Source: Aristolochia californica (lineage: Eukaryota; Streptophyta; Magnoliopsida; Piperales; Aristolochiaceae). From it: 64,000 nt of DNA. Location of the stretch: positions 36,568,986-36,632,985 of the forward strand of contig JARWKL010000004.1 in the NCBI GenBank assembly GCA_029961685.1, written 5' to 3'. The position numbers and the translations under genes were made by a program. Below, one piece after another: positions 8,863 through 19,439 of the stretch. A model generated the notes under the pieces. That model saw only the letters and a list, made by a program, of their open reading frames with translations, searched no databases and was not told the DNA's origin. Every line of letters starts with the position of its first letter. The first letter of the stretch is position 1.

Positions 8863-10913
8863 AGGTTCTGTGAGTTGACTCGGTCAACCCACAGAGATAA
8901 TGTGATCCTTTTCAGATCTATTATCCCTAGCAGTTTAGGTTCGTATTTATCTTTTTCAGTCCCTATACCCGTTATTTGATTTACGTTTTTACCTCTATAC
9001 TGAGATTTTAATATTGTATGTTATATATTTAAAGAAATATATTTGAGTCTACTTCCCAAGGAAAAAACTTTTTTTTGCAATCGGAGTTATCTACAAAGAG
9101 AAATCGATATTTGAAGCAGCAAAGGTCAGACTACAAAAGAGGTTCCTGCAGCAGTAGAAAGCTTCAACTTTCGAGCTATTTTATGCTATCAAGAACGAGA
9201 CTTTATATGGAGAATTATATATCAAAGGAAAGATCTGTAAGTCTATTTTCTTACCTATTCAAACAATTCTCAATCTGACTTTTTTATATGGAGATATTGA
9301 TCCTGGAAGAATCAATGGTCATGCTGAAAAAAAGGGAAAGAGTACTTAGTTCGGTAGAGACCGAGATCTATCAGATTATAAGTCTCAATAGAAATATATT
9401 TTATGAAGAGAATTTATACTTGGATGAAAGGTATTTATGTATAGTTTCAGAAGGAGAAAATTTCATGTTAATTTGATCTATATTTAAGGATATATTCTCA
9501 TTGGAAGAATCAAAGGTCATACTGGTATCCTGTTGCATTGATAAATTCGAATTTAAGCCGATTTTTTTACGTCACTTTTTTAGTCATTGTTATTGATCAA
9601 CTATATCAGGAAAATATCCCACTTACCCCTTTTTCGATTACTACATCTATATTATTTGGTTCAAGCTGGAAACATAGTCATTACCTCCCAGTTTGAGGGG
9701 GAAGTAGAAGAAGTACAAGCAAGAGGTATTTTATTCCATATATTGTGGTAAGTTTTATGTGACTAGAATATTCAAGAAAGGGGGACCACAAAAGATGAAA
9801 CTTTTGCATCCAAGAATAAATTTTTTTCAGCAAAGAAAATTAAAGATCAAGAATCCTGACTCGCAGTAATAATTGTGGTAACTATTGGTGATACCTGACT
9901 CGGCTCGACTCGATTCTATTTCTCCGGTTGAATTATTATTTTGAGCTATTCGCAACATATTCCTTGGTCAACATATTCCTTGGTCAATATATTATTTGGT
10001 GCAGATACTCACATCGAATTATTTCATGGGTCCTTTTACAGGGATTTTATTAATTTGGTTCGTGTTATATGGGCCCAGGCCCATTTCAGCTGCAGTTATT
10101 GTGTCTCTTTGGACGAGACATTATTATTGAAGAAGTGGTGGCCTCAACATCCAATCTTCCTGGTTATTTGACAACCTTACTCCTACCATCCTTTATTTGA
10201 CTCTCACATACATTTTTGGGCCAACCTTTTGAGTGTTGCTTCAGTTGGGAGTTTAAGTCCATCATGTATATGGGTGTTTTAAGTCCATTGAGTCTTTTTT
10301 TACATATATATACCCGTGGGTCTTTTATCACCGTCTTGTGAATGACAAGCATTACCCACTTATAACTTCCTTTATTTTCGTCTTGTGAATGACATGCATT
10401 TATCACGTATCACGTGTTTTATCACCGTCTTGTGAATGACAGGCATTTATCACCCATTTCTAGCTGTGAGAGTTGGTGCCTGGGTTGGGACACCGTGATG
10501 GAGGAGCTTATTACTACATATATGTTACCCCCCTTAATTGGCATTTATTACTCCTACCACTTGAGAGTCGTTGTCCTATGGAGGTGGTGATGGGGGAGTT
10601 TTAACTATACTTCTGAGCACTACATGTAGACCCACTACCTGCGAAAGATAGGAGTGCCACTACTTGAGAATGATAGGAGTGTGCCCTACATCCAGTATGG
10701 GTTATGACTGGAGTATGGAGCGATGTCATATGGCTTGGAATGATTTTACTCTCACTTATCTTATGCTAGTTGAGCCTCATGGAAGAGAGCATCAACGTGA
10801 GGGGGAGTGTTGAAAGATATGGAGGACTGCCATTTTATACGAGAAGATCCTATACATCATTTGCAGCAAGCTGGGAATTCATGATGTTCTCTTACCCCCA
10901 GTTTAAGGGGGAG
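8863..10913 (+). other. Non-coding internal region of LTR1
   Basis: No gag, protease, integrase or RT motif is visible; open frames are all under 80 codons without family features. From 9985 onward it parallels the LTR2 internal region at 27735-28460 (shared blocks include TTCCTTGGTCAACATATT and GAGACATTATTATTGAAGAA). It ends with a relic of pol: SKLGIHDVLLPPV, stop, then a GGGGGAG polypurine tract at 10904-10913. Confidence 0.75.
10318..10450 (+). repeat. Short tandem repeats in LTR1 internal region
   Basis: Three copies of a block containing CGTCTTGTGAATGACA at about 10331, 10379 and 10426, with the flanking TTTATCACC partly repeated. The corresponding place in LTR2 (27925-28180) has a different tandem array. 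Confidence 0.7.
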
Positions 10914-11273
10914 TATTGGAAAATGAGCCCAAGCCCGCACGACCAAGGAAAGCCCACATACCCAAGTGTGTTGGAAGATGGGATCAAACCCACACGACCA
11001 AGGAAGACCCACATATACAAGTGTGTTGGAAGATGGGCCCAATCCCATAAGATATGGATCCACCATGCTCACACGAACTAGTGGGACCCACCATTATCAC
11101 GTGAGGTGACATTATGAGTCTTACACAAAAAGAAGTCTTATAGAGCCACAATTATAATGGAAGGAGGTGTCACAAAAGAGTTTTAGTTTAATGGTATTTT
11201 AGTCATGTTAGTCTTCTATTTATATTGGGTTATTTAATAATGCTAGGACTTATATTTAAGTGTTAGAGTTTGA
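10914..11273 (+). repeat. 3' LTR of LTR1, left segment
   Basis: Starts TATTGGAAAATG after the polypurine tract (the expected TG has become TA) and matches 8355-8712 including the GGAAGATGGG repeat units. It stops at GAGTTTGA, where the LTR2 element begins. The remaining 129 bp are at 28898-29026; the 5' LTR has exactly 129 bp after the equivalent point. Confidence 0.85.
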
Positions 11274-11718
11274 TGTTGGAAAACATGGCCCAAGCCCACA
11301 CGACCAAGGAAGGCCCACATATCCAAGTGTATAAGAAGATGGGCTTAAGCCCATTAGACCAAGGAAGACCCATAGATCCAAGAGATATAGAAGATGGGCT
11401 CAAGGCCTACAAATCAAGGAGAAGGCCCATAGGCCCATATATATTGATGGCAGGATGGTAAATAAAGGGTTATCTCATAGAGATGATATTGATGTAATTA
11501 TGTTAAAGTTCCAGGATTAAAACCCTAAACCCTAAACCCTAAACCCTAAGTTGAGGGGTATTATTGTAATATTTTAGTTTCATAAATCTATAAATAGAGC
11601 TTCAAGGGGAGGGTTAGGAAGAATCAATTCCATAACCTTTCTTCCTCCAATTTTCTCCCAATGGGTTTCTTTCCCTTTTTCTCCATGAGTTAAATTCATG
11701 GAGTCCTGAAAATCAACA
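11274..11718 (+). repeat. 5' LTR of LTR2
   Basis: Begins TGTTGGAAAACATGG and ends AAATCAACA before the PBS. Its first 170 bp hold degenerate units of the GAAGATGGGC...AAGCCCA type shared with LTR1; the rest is unrelated to LTR1. A CCCTAAA array (11519-11550) and TATAAATAGAGC (11589-11600) mark the promoter side. It closely matches 28461-28897. Confidence 0.88.
11519..11550 (+). repeat. Telomere-like CCCTAAA array inside LTR2
   Basis: Four copies of CCCTAAA/CCCTAAG in tandem about 40 bp before the TATA box of the LTR. The 3' LTR has a shorter version at 28706-28730. In plants AAACCCTAA is also a known promoter motif (telo-box), so it could serve transcription; this is inference. Confidence 0.8.
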
Positions 11719-11959
11719 TGGTATCAGAGCTTTGATTTCAGACTCCAACTATGGCTTTTTTTTTTTAGGGTTCTTTTTTTTTTTTGTCACAGTTGCTGCT
11801 AGGGGTGGCTTCGAACCGAGCTGGCTCACAAGTGGCTGGAGTTCGGCTCGGTGCTGGTTTGGTTTGATTCGTTATCTATCGATCTCGAGCCGAGCTCGAG
11901 TTCGATAATCGGCTTGTTTACCTTAACGAGCTGAGCTTGACCGAAGCCAGGTTCGGTTT

Positions 11960-12310
11960 GTCGGCTCGCGAGCTGGCTCGAGGTGAGTCAAGATCGGTAT
12001 CGGGTTGGGAGCGGGGGAGCGGGAGCGGGAGCGAGAGCGAGGGGAGGAAAAAAATTTCCTCCCCTCGTCACTGCCGAGCCCCTCCCGTTGGCTGTTGTCG
12101 CCGCCTCTACCACCTTCGACAGCTGCTCGTCGACCACCTCTGTGCCTGTCCGTTCAATTTCTTCCTTCAATTTCTTCCTCTCCTCGCAGTTGCCTCTATT
12201 TTCGTCGTCGCGGCCGTCGCAACCGTCATCCCCGATGACAGGTCCTCCCCGGCGTCGTAACCCCCTTCCCTCAGCATCGTCTCGGCGGCAAACCTGAACC
12301 AGTAAGTCCA
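11960..12310. other. GC-rich block inside hAT-like element, possible captured gene fragment
   Basis: A (GGGAGC)n-type simple repeat at 12005-12035 is followed by C-rich sequence open in several frames. Base composition differs sharply from the AT-rich remainder of the element. No protein family is recognisable. It resembles a plant 5' UTR plus first exon, as seen in gene-capturing DNA elements, but that is only a compositional argument. Confidence 0.35.
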
Positions 12311-12419
12311 GGGGAGAAATAATCTCCCCCCTCCCTCATGCAAAGATGATTTTGCACGTGCGAGATCATAAAGTAAAAAAAAAAAATTCCTTAAACTCTC
12401 CTTCCTCGTAGCTCTTGGC

Positions 12420-13640
12420 AAAAAATTAAAAATACATTTTATAGAAATAAGTTTCTATGATCTATTAGTGTCTCATATTTTTTTTTTAAAATATTTTTCT
12501 AATTGAAAATTCTTATTAAAAATCATATAGTTTTCTACGTAAGATTTTTCTACCAAGATGGGGTAGCAAACTGTACAGAAAATTTTTGATTATGTATTTA
12601 ACAGTTGATGCTGTAATACTTTTAGCATGAAGCAATTTTCATTGCACTTTTGTGTTTGACATTTTATTTGATTAAAAATTTATCGATAAGTATAATAATA
12701 TATTAGATTGATTATTAATTTTTATTTATTTCCCTAGAAGAGGCTATAAAAGGTCCATTTAACTTTCCTAAGAAAATTTTAAAATATTTCTTTTAATTTT
12801 ATAATAAGTCACTAATAGTAATAGGATTTTATTTAAAGGTTTTTTTTTGGAATATGTATCATAGGTAAAATATTTCTACTTTTTCCTAGAATATAAATTT
12901 TCATCTAGGGGCACTAAGGAGGCCATAGTAAATTTATAGCCAGATTTAAAAATTACAAAACAAGCTAGACAACAATTGTAGTAAAAAAGATTAATATTGG
13001 TGCATTTTAATCCATTATTGAAATTCAATCCTGAACCTCCCCTATCATTATATTTTTTAAATGTATGCATAATTTTATATATAATTTATTCAAAGCCACC
13101 CCTACGTGTGAGATCATAAACAAGGAAAAAAAAACTCTCTGTCCCTTCCTAATGATTCTTGAAGAAATTAAAAAGATATTTTAGTAGAAATACGTTTCTA
13201 GAGACTATTAGGGGTTTTTTCACTAAATGTTGAAAAGACATTTTTAGTAGAAATATAGGGACAATTAGTGCCTCATGGTTTTTGAAAATATTTTTCTAAT
13301 TATAAATTCTTGTTAAAAAATCATATAATTTTCTAAGTAAGATTTTCTTGCCAAGATGGGCTAGCAAACTGTATAGAAAAATTTTGAATAAGTATTTGAC
13401 AGTTGATGATATAATCTTTTTAGCATGAGGCAATTTTTATAGCAATTTTGTGTTTAACTTTTTATTTGATTAAAAATTTATCAATAAGTATAATAATATA
13501 TTAGATTAATTATTAATTATTATTTATTTCCTTAGAAAAGGTAATAAGAGGTCCATTTGACTTTCCTAAGAAAATTTTAAAATATTTCTTGTAATTGTTT
13601 AGTAAGTCTCTAATAGTAATATGATTTTATTTAAAGGATT
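12420..13640 (+). repeat. Internal direct duplication in hAT-like element
   Basis: 12420-12845 and about 13150-13640 are similar along their length (for example TAGCAAACTGTA at about 12566 and 13362, and GATTAAAAATTTATC at about 12670 and 13467), with an offset close to 797 bp. Divergence is visible throughout, so the duplication is old. Confidence 0.8.
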
Positions 13641-13719
13641 TATAGTTTTTATTTGGGTGATTGAAAATTTGTAGTGATATTTCATTTAATTTTGTTGTGT
13701 TTGATCATTGTATGGACTT

Positions 13720-14020
13720 TATTCATAATGTTATGCATTGTATGGAGTGTTTAGACTATTTTATGAAGTGTATGGAGTGTATAAATGATTTCATGGAGTG
13801 TTTATGGAATGTATAAACAAATTTATGGAGTGTTTATGTAGGTATTATGTATATAAGTTATACCCAATTTTAAGTAGAGGTCATGCCGACTTTTATATAA
13901 GTATTATATACATAGATTATGCTCAATTTTAAGTAGAGGTCATACCCAATCTTATACATGTATTATATATATAGGTTATGCCCAATTTTATGTAGAGGTC
14001 ATACCCAATTTTATGTAAAA
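13720..14020 (+). repeat. Tandem repeats in hAT-like element
   Basis: 13725-13840 has five or more copies of TATGGAGTGT-like units. 13850-14020 has about three copies of a unit near 60 bp containing CCAATTTTAAGTAGAGGTCAT. Both arrays are degenerate. Confidence 0.75.
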
Positions 14021-14569
14021 TATATGCATAATTTTATATACAATTTATTTTTTATATATATATTTTGAAAAGTTTTAAATGTATGTTGAAGCTCGAGCTC
14101 GGCTCGAACTCGGTTAAAATTTTTGGGCTCGAGTTCGAAAACAATTTTAGGCTCAAGACGAGGTTTGGCTCGAAGCTCCGCTCGAAATATTTAAATCAAG
14201 CTCGGCTCAAACATAGGTAGGTTCGGGCTCGGCTCGGCTCAATGCCACCCCTAGTTGCAACAATTGGGTTTGATTTTGTTAGTTGTTTTTTTCCCACTCT
14301 AGCTGGTCCAAGAATTTTTTTTCTCAGCGTCGTTGAAGTATAGTTTTCTTTGTTCAGCCCATATTTCTTTGCTATCTTTTTTATTTAGTCTTCTCGCCAT
14401 TAGCAATAGCCGACGATACAAGTTTTTTTCTCCAACCTCTCACGTTTCTCGAATCCTGTGGGACATTCATCGAAGCCATCAATTACTTTGTAGTGTCCTT
14501 TCTATCTTTGATCTTCTCCATGGCACACTCTCAACTTATGGCCCCAGCCCTTATAGAACTCCATTCACT

Positions 14570-14872
14570 TTGAAGTTCAATATCGCTAATCCCACTACGG
14601 GATGTCAGCAGAAGCTCGAGATCATAGATGAGCAGAAACTGTGGGCTTTTTATCATAAGAGGATCTCGTAAGAGGTCATCAGAGATGCTTTGGGTGAGGA
14701 GTTCAGGGGTTATGTCTTCAAAATCATGGGAGGTTGTGACAAACAAGGTTTCCTAATGAAACAGGGAGTGCTTACTCCTGGTTGTGTGCTCCTTCTACCG
14801 CATAGAGGAACACCGTGCTTCCGTGGTTATGGGAGACACAATGGAGAACAAAGGAGGAAGTCTGTTCGAGGA
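14570..14872 (+). pseudogene. Ribosomal protein eS6 (RPS6) fragment captured in LTR2
   Basis: One frame from 14570 reads [17 protein letters not shown], then the conserved [40 protein letters not shown] and RRKSVRG. This covers about the first 100 of roughly 250 residues of the 40S subunit protein eS6. The start codon is TTG instead of ATG, and a TAA replaces the Gln codon after KRIS (a CAA to TAA transition). Similarity stops after KSVRG at 14872. No intron interrupts the match, so it probably derives from spliced mRNA, although a one-exon genomic copy is not excluded. It lies in the internal region of the LTR2 element, so a retrotransposon seems to have picked up a host transcript. Confidence 0.88.
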
Positions 14873-14941
14873 TCCCTTTCCTTCACAAAGAAGAGAACAG
14901 ACACATTGGGAATCCGCTCGCTGGAAAGAACAAAAATAGAC

Positions 14942-15152
14942 TGTTGAAGATACGGTTAAAGATATATCGCCTTGATTCAAGGCTCCATTTCTGTATATTC
15001 CGTTGAGGATAATTAGCCCTGATTACAGGCTAATTCTTTGAATAATTTCCATTTTAGATTGATTGTAATATTTTGTATATGGCATTGTAAAGCTTATAAA
15101 TTGACCATCAACTCCACCTTCGAAGTGTGGTGGTTTTTATCAAATCCTCTAA
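14942..15152 (+). repeat. 5' LTR of C4p
   Basis: Begins TGTTGAAGATAC; the end reads CTCTAA where the 3' LTR has CTCTCA. It contains the inverted pair TAGCCCTGATTACAGGCTA, a possible hairpin in the transcript leader. Confidence 0.9.
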
Positions 15153-15726
15153 TGTTATCAAAGCAGGCGTTCTACCCTGTCTCTGCAGAGTGATTCTAAA
15201 TTTTTTTTCCTCTCCGCCGAGTTTCACTACCCCTTTATTTTTTCTGCGGCGTCCCTGTTCATCGCCCCTGTCATCGTCGCCATTGAAGAAAGATGACAAC
15301 TTTGCTTTCTTGGCAGAGCCAGTGGTGGTGCATTCCGTCACTGTTCATCTCCTCTGTTCATCGTCTGCTCTCTACCATCTGAAGCGAACCTCCAACTGAA
15401 CGCGAACCAATCTACCATCGATCGCTGTCCGATCGCTGTTTGCCGGTTTCTCCTTCACCGATTTATTTTCGGCTTTGCTGCTTCTCGCTTTGGTATTTAT
15501 AGAAGACATCGTCACGCCTCTTGGTGAATCGACTATCATCCCTTCGGATCCTTCTTTGCCCAAATTTATTTTTCTTCACTTCGCTGCTTTGCCCAATTTT
15601 TTTTTTCCGCTTCGCTGCTTTGCTGCTTCTATGGACTGACGCCCAAAATCTCTTTGATCAAATTCAAATTCAAAGTCAAAGTCAAAATCAAAGTAAAAAA
15701 ATAAAAAAAATCGCTTGGCTTCTCCC

Positions 15727-16900
15727 ATGGCTTCCGAATCTTCTTCTCATCTTCTCCCTTTTAACACTCTAATCCACATGATCACCATCAAGCTTTCTTC
15801 CTCTAATTATCTTCTCTGGAAAAACCAATTTCTTCCTCTCCTTGAGAGTCAAGAATTGTTAGCTTACGTCGATGGTAATCTTGTCCCGCCACCTCGATTT
15901 TCACCAGCCACCTCTACCACACTCAACCCCACATTTCTTGCATGGAAATCAGCTGATCGACGACTTCTCAGTTTATTTCTATCCTCTCTCATAGAGGAAG
16001 CCATGGATGATGTTGTTGGCCTCTCCACTTCCCGTGATGTCTGGGTTGCGTTGGAGAATATTTTCAGCCATCATTCGAAAGCCCGTGAACTACGACTCAA
16101 GGATGATTTGCAACTGATGAAACACAACACCAAACCAGTTGCTGAGTACGCTCGTACTTTTGAAGCCCTCTGTGACCAGCTCCATGCCATTGGTAGACCT
16201 GTCGAGGATATTGACAAAGTGCACTAGTTCCTTCGTGGCCTCGGCGCTGAGTTTTCCAGTTTTTTTACCGCTCTGATGGCTCTCACCACTCTCCCCTATT
16301 TTGCAGATTTAGTTTCTAAAGCAGAAAGTTTTGAGTTGTTCCAACGGTCTCTTGAGCCTCCTGCCACCACTGTGGCGTTCACAGCCACTAATCGCAGTCG
16401 TACCAATACCCATGGAACTTCTTTTGCTTCTCGTGGTAACCACCGAGGTCGTACTCATTCCCACGGCCGCAACTCTTCCAACCGAGGACGCACCCACTTT
16501 GGTCAAGGTCGCCATCCACCCTGCTACCAAATTTGTCGCATTGAGGGCCATTATGCTGATCGTTGCAATCAACGGTATGCTCAGACTAACTCCTCGGCTC
16601 ATCTTGCTGAAACCTTCAACACATCTTGTTCTCTCTTTGGATCCGAGTTTGCTGACTGGTTTTTGGACACTGGGGCTTCCGCCCATATGACCACCGATCC
16701 ATCTACTTTGGATCGGTCCAAAAATTACACGGGTAAGGACTCTGTGATTGTAGGAAACGGTGCATCTCTACCCATTACCCACACTGGTACCTTTTCTCCT
16801 ATTCCAAATATTCACTTATTAGATGTCTTGGGTGTTCCTCATCTCACAAAAAATATTCTTTCAATTAGTAAATTAATTTCTGATTTCCCCTCTCTGTTAC
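15727..16900 (+). pseudogene. C4p gag and protease
   Basis: Start at ATG 15727 (MASESSSHLLPF). The gag domain shows LSSSNYLLWKNQFLPLL and the LKDDLQLMKHNTKPVAEYA block. A TAG at about 16225 stands where DKVHWFLRGL is expected (TGG to TAG). The zinc knuckle reads CYQICRIEGHYADRC, with spacing altered by a Tyr in the first Cys position. The protease signature WFLDTGASAHMT at about 16660 keeps the catalytic Asp-Thr-Gly, and NILSISKLISD closes the domain before a frameshift near 16895. Confidence 0.88.
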
Positions 16901-19430
16901 ATTTAATAATGCTTCTTTCACTATCCAGAATCGTCAAACAAGAAGAGTGGTGGCAACTGGTAAAAGAGATGGAGGGCTTTATGTGCTTGAGCGCGACAAC
17001 TCTGCTTTTCTTTTTGTTCTTTGAAATAAATCTCTGTGTGCTTCATATGATTTATGGCATGCTCGTCTTGGTCATGTGAATCACTCTGTTATTTTATTTT
17101 TAAATAAAAAAGGACATCTTTCTCTTACGTCTTTATTTCCTTCTCCCAAACTATGTAGTACCTGCCAACTTGCTAAAAATCATCGTTTGCCTTATTCTCA
17201 AAATGAACGCAGGTCGTCTCATGTGTTAGATCTCATTCATTGCGATCTTTGGGGTCCTTCCCCAACCAATCAACGTCGTGTTTTGTCTACTATGTCATTT
17301 TTATTGATGATTATTCCCGATTCACTTGGTTTTATCCTCTGAAATTTAAATCTTATTTCTTTGATATTTTTCTTCTATTTCAAAAATTTGTGGAAACTCA
17401 ACATTCCACTCGTATCAAGATTTTCCAAAGTGATGGTGGTGCCGAATTTACTACTAATTGCTTCAAAGCCCATCTACGTTCTTCTGGCATTCATCATCAA
17501 CTCTCTTGCCCATATACTCCTGCTCAAAATGGTCGCATTGAAAGAAAACATCGTCATCTAACTGAGACTGGCTTAGCACTTCTCTTCCACTCTCATCTTC
17601 CTCACTTCTGGGTTGACGCTTTCAGCACTACCGTTTATATCATCAACCGGTTGCCTACTCCACTTCTTGGAGGTAAGTCACTAATAGATGCCATATTCTG
17701 ACATGAGAACTAGGTTAATTATAATAGAATAACCTTTATAATTATGTTATAGGTGGTTATTTATCGGTTTTCAAATGAAAAGTGCATTTATTGAATTTGG
17801 CATTAATCACTGTCGATATTGCATATTTTTCTCTCCTGAATTATATTTCATTGTTTTTAAGGTTTATTTATTCCTGAAATGCTTTTTATGGATTCAATTA
17901 TGGAATTTCAGGAGAATTTTGGTGGAGAAGGAGATATTTACCAAAATGCCCTTAGTGAAATGGAGGTATTTTTTAGGGCAAATCGTATTAAAAGAAATGA
18001 AAAATTGTATTAAAGGGGGAGAGCGTCGAGAGAAGAGCGAGGGGGGCGTCGACCAAAATAGAGCACTGGAAACAGGGGAAGACCCGAGAGGAGTTTGCCA
18101 CCGTCGTTCGCCGAGCCACTGTCGTCCACTGCTGTCCACCGCCGTTCGGCAACCGAGAACAGACCCGAGGAGAGCTCGAGAGCATCTCTGTCACGGTGAG
18201 TTCGATAGTGCCAGTTTCTACTCGCTAGACCGAGAGGTGATCCGAGAGGGCTTCTCTGGTGCCAATTCCGCATTCCGACCATCCTCTGGCGTTGATTACG
18301 TATTTTCGACCATTCCTGGAGCTATTCCGACTCCGACCAAGACTCGAGAGAGCCGGTTAGAGGACTTCAGCTCTGTTTCATTCTTCTCTGGACGTCACCT
18401 CCGTCCGTCTGCTTCTATCCTTCGTCGCCGGCATCATCTCTACCTCCGGCCACTCACTCTTGCTATCCAAAGCCACCAATTTTGGGAAATTGCAGCACCC
18501 GTGAGAACGAGTTGCTGCCCGAGCAAGAGGAAGGAGAAGGGGAGTAATTCGTCATTTTGGAATTTAATTTTTCTATAGTTTGAACTTAGGTCTTGAATGT
18601 TTATTAAATGTGATTTGATAATTAATGTTTATTGAATGTTTGTTTTCCGGATATTTGATTAAATTAACTAGTTAGGGTAGGATTATAATTTAGGTTGGAT
18701 TTTGGTATTTTAATCCGATTTCTGTCTTTCACTCTATGTGCCCGTGAGGGTCTAGATGCAAGGATTGAGAAATCGGATCCGTGGTTACGTGGCACTCGAG
18801 AGAGGCACGAATAACCGTAAAATCCAGAGTTGATGTTTCCTATTGTGCAAGTAGTTAACCATATGATTGCTTGATAATTTAGTATATAATTATTTTTTAG
18901 TTCAGATTAATTCATCATATTTGGTTAGACTAGTTGACTGAAGAATACACAAAATTCAGTCTTCCCTGTGGATATGACCCTCGCTTCCCGCTAAATTACA
19001 TGAACGATTCGTACGCTTGCGAGGTATAAAATCCGATGTAACTAAATTTTACATCAGTCACCCTTTGACCTTTTATACGGCTACTCTCCGAATTATGAAA
19101 ATTTTCATCCTTTCGGTTGTCGTGTTTATCCTTGCTTACGTGATTATATGCCTCACAAAATTTTTCCCCGTAGTGTTCCTTGCCTTTTCTTAGGTTATAG
19201 TCCCTCTCACAAAGGGTTTCGTTGTCTTGATCCTCTCACCTCTCGGCTATATATCACCCGTCATGTTCAATTTGATGAAACTCACTTTCCTACAATCCCT
19301 AGCTCCCAGGCCCAACCACTTTCTTCTCTTCACATATCCAATTTCTTGGAACCTCGTCTTCATCATATTGAGCCACACATCCCTTCCCCTCCTCCACATT
19401 TCCCGCACATTCCTTGATCCAGCTCCCCCC
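16900..19430 (+). pseudogene. C4p GAG-pre-integrase and integrase, split by solo LTR
   Basis: 16950-17270 shows LWHARLGHVNH and CSTCQLAKNHRLPYS (zinc-binding region). 17240-17681 has the core with FIDDYSRFTWFYPL, FQSDGGAEF and YTPAQNGRIERKHRH: all three catalytic acidic positions (D, D, E) are still present. At 17681 the frame GGKS is interrupted by a solo LTR and continues at 19057 with SPFDLLYG, then FGCRVYPCLRDYMPHK and FLGYSPSHKGFRCL. Minor frameshifts are present upstream. Confidence 0.88.
17682..19056 (+). mobile_element. Solo LTR of a Ty3/gypsy-like element, TSD GTCAC
   Basis: A 1375-bp insertion in the integrase frame, flanked by identical GTCAC (17677-17681, 19057-19061). The ends read TA...CA (TG mutated to TA). 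The last 120 bp contain CCTGTGGATATGACCCTCGC and CGTACGCTTGCGAGG, wording typical of the 3' ends of long LTRs in the plant Tat/Athila group of Ty3/gypsy; the assignment is from memory of that motif. A GC-rich middle (about 18000-18560) is open in one frame for 267 codons without any domain, and I do not treat it as a gene. Confidence 0.82.
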
Positions 19431-19439
19431 GTGTAATAT

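Larger units (their letters stand above)
11800..14253 (+). mobile_element. Non-autonomous hAT-like DNA element, about 2.45 kb
   Basis: Ends are inverted: TAGGGGTGGCTTCGA at the left and its imperfect complement (read inward TAGGGGTGGCATTGA) at the right. Flanks GTTGCTGC (11792-11799) and GTTGCAAC (14254-14261) match at 6 of 8, fitting the 8-bp duplication of hAT elements. Both subterminal regions are full of GGCTCGAGCTCGG-type motifs. No transposase is encoded. The interior has a GC-rich block (about 11960-12310), a direct duplication of about 425 bp, and short tandem repeats. Orientation is arbitrary. Confidence 0.7.

Noticed and set aside
11937..12421. Overlapping open frames in all directions
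   Set aside because: A GC-rich block with simple repeats gives long frames by composition. No family recognised; kept only as a possible captured fragment.
17775..18578. 267-codon open frame
   Set aside because: Lies wholly inside a solo LTR defined by TSD and restored integrase frame; no domain, and codon content reflects the GC-rich LTR middle.
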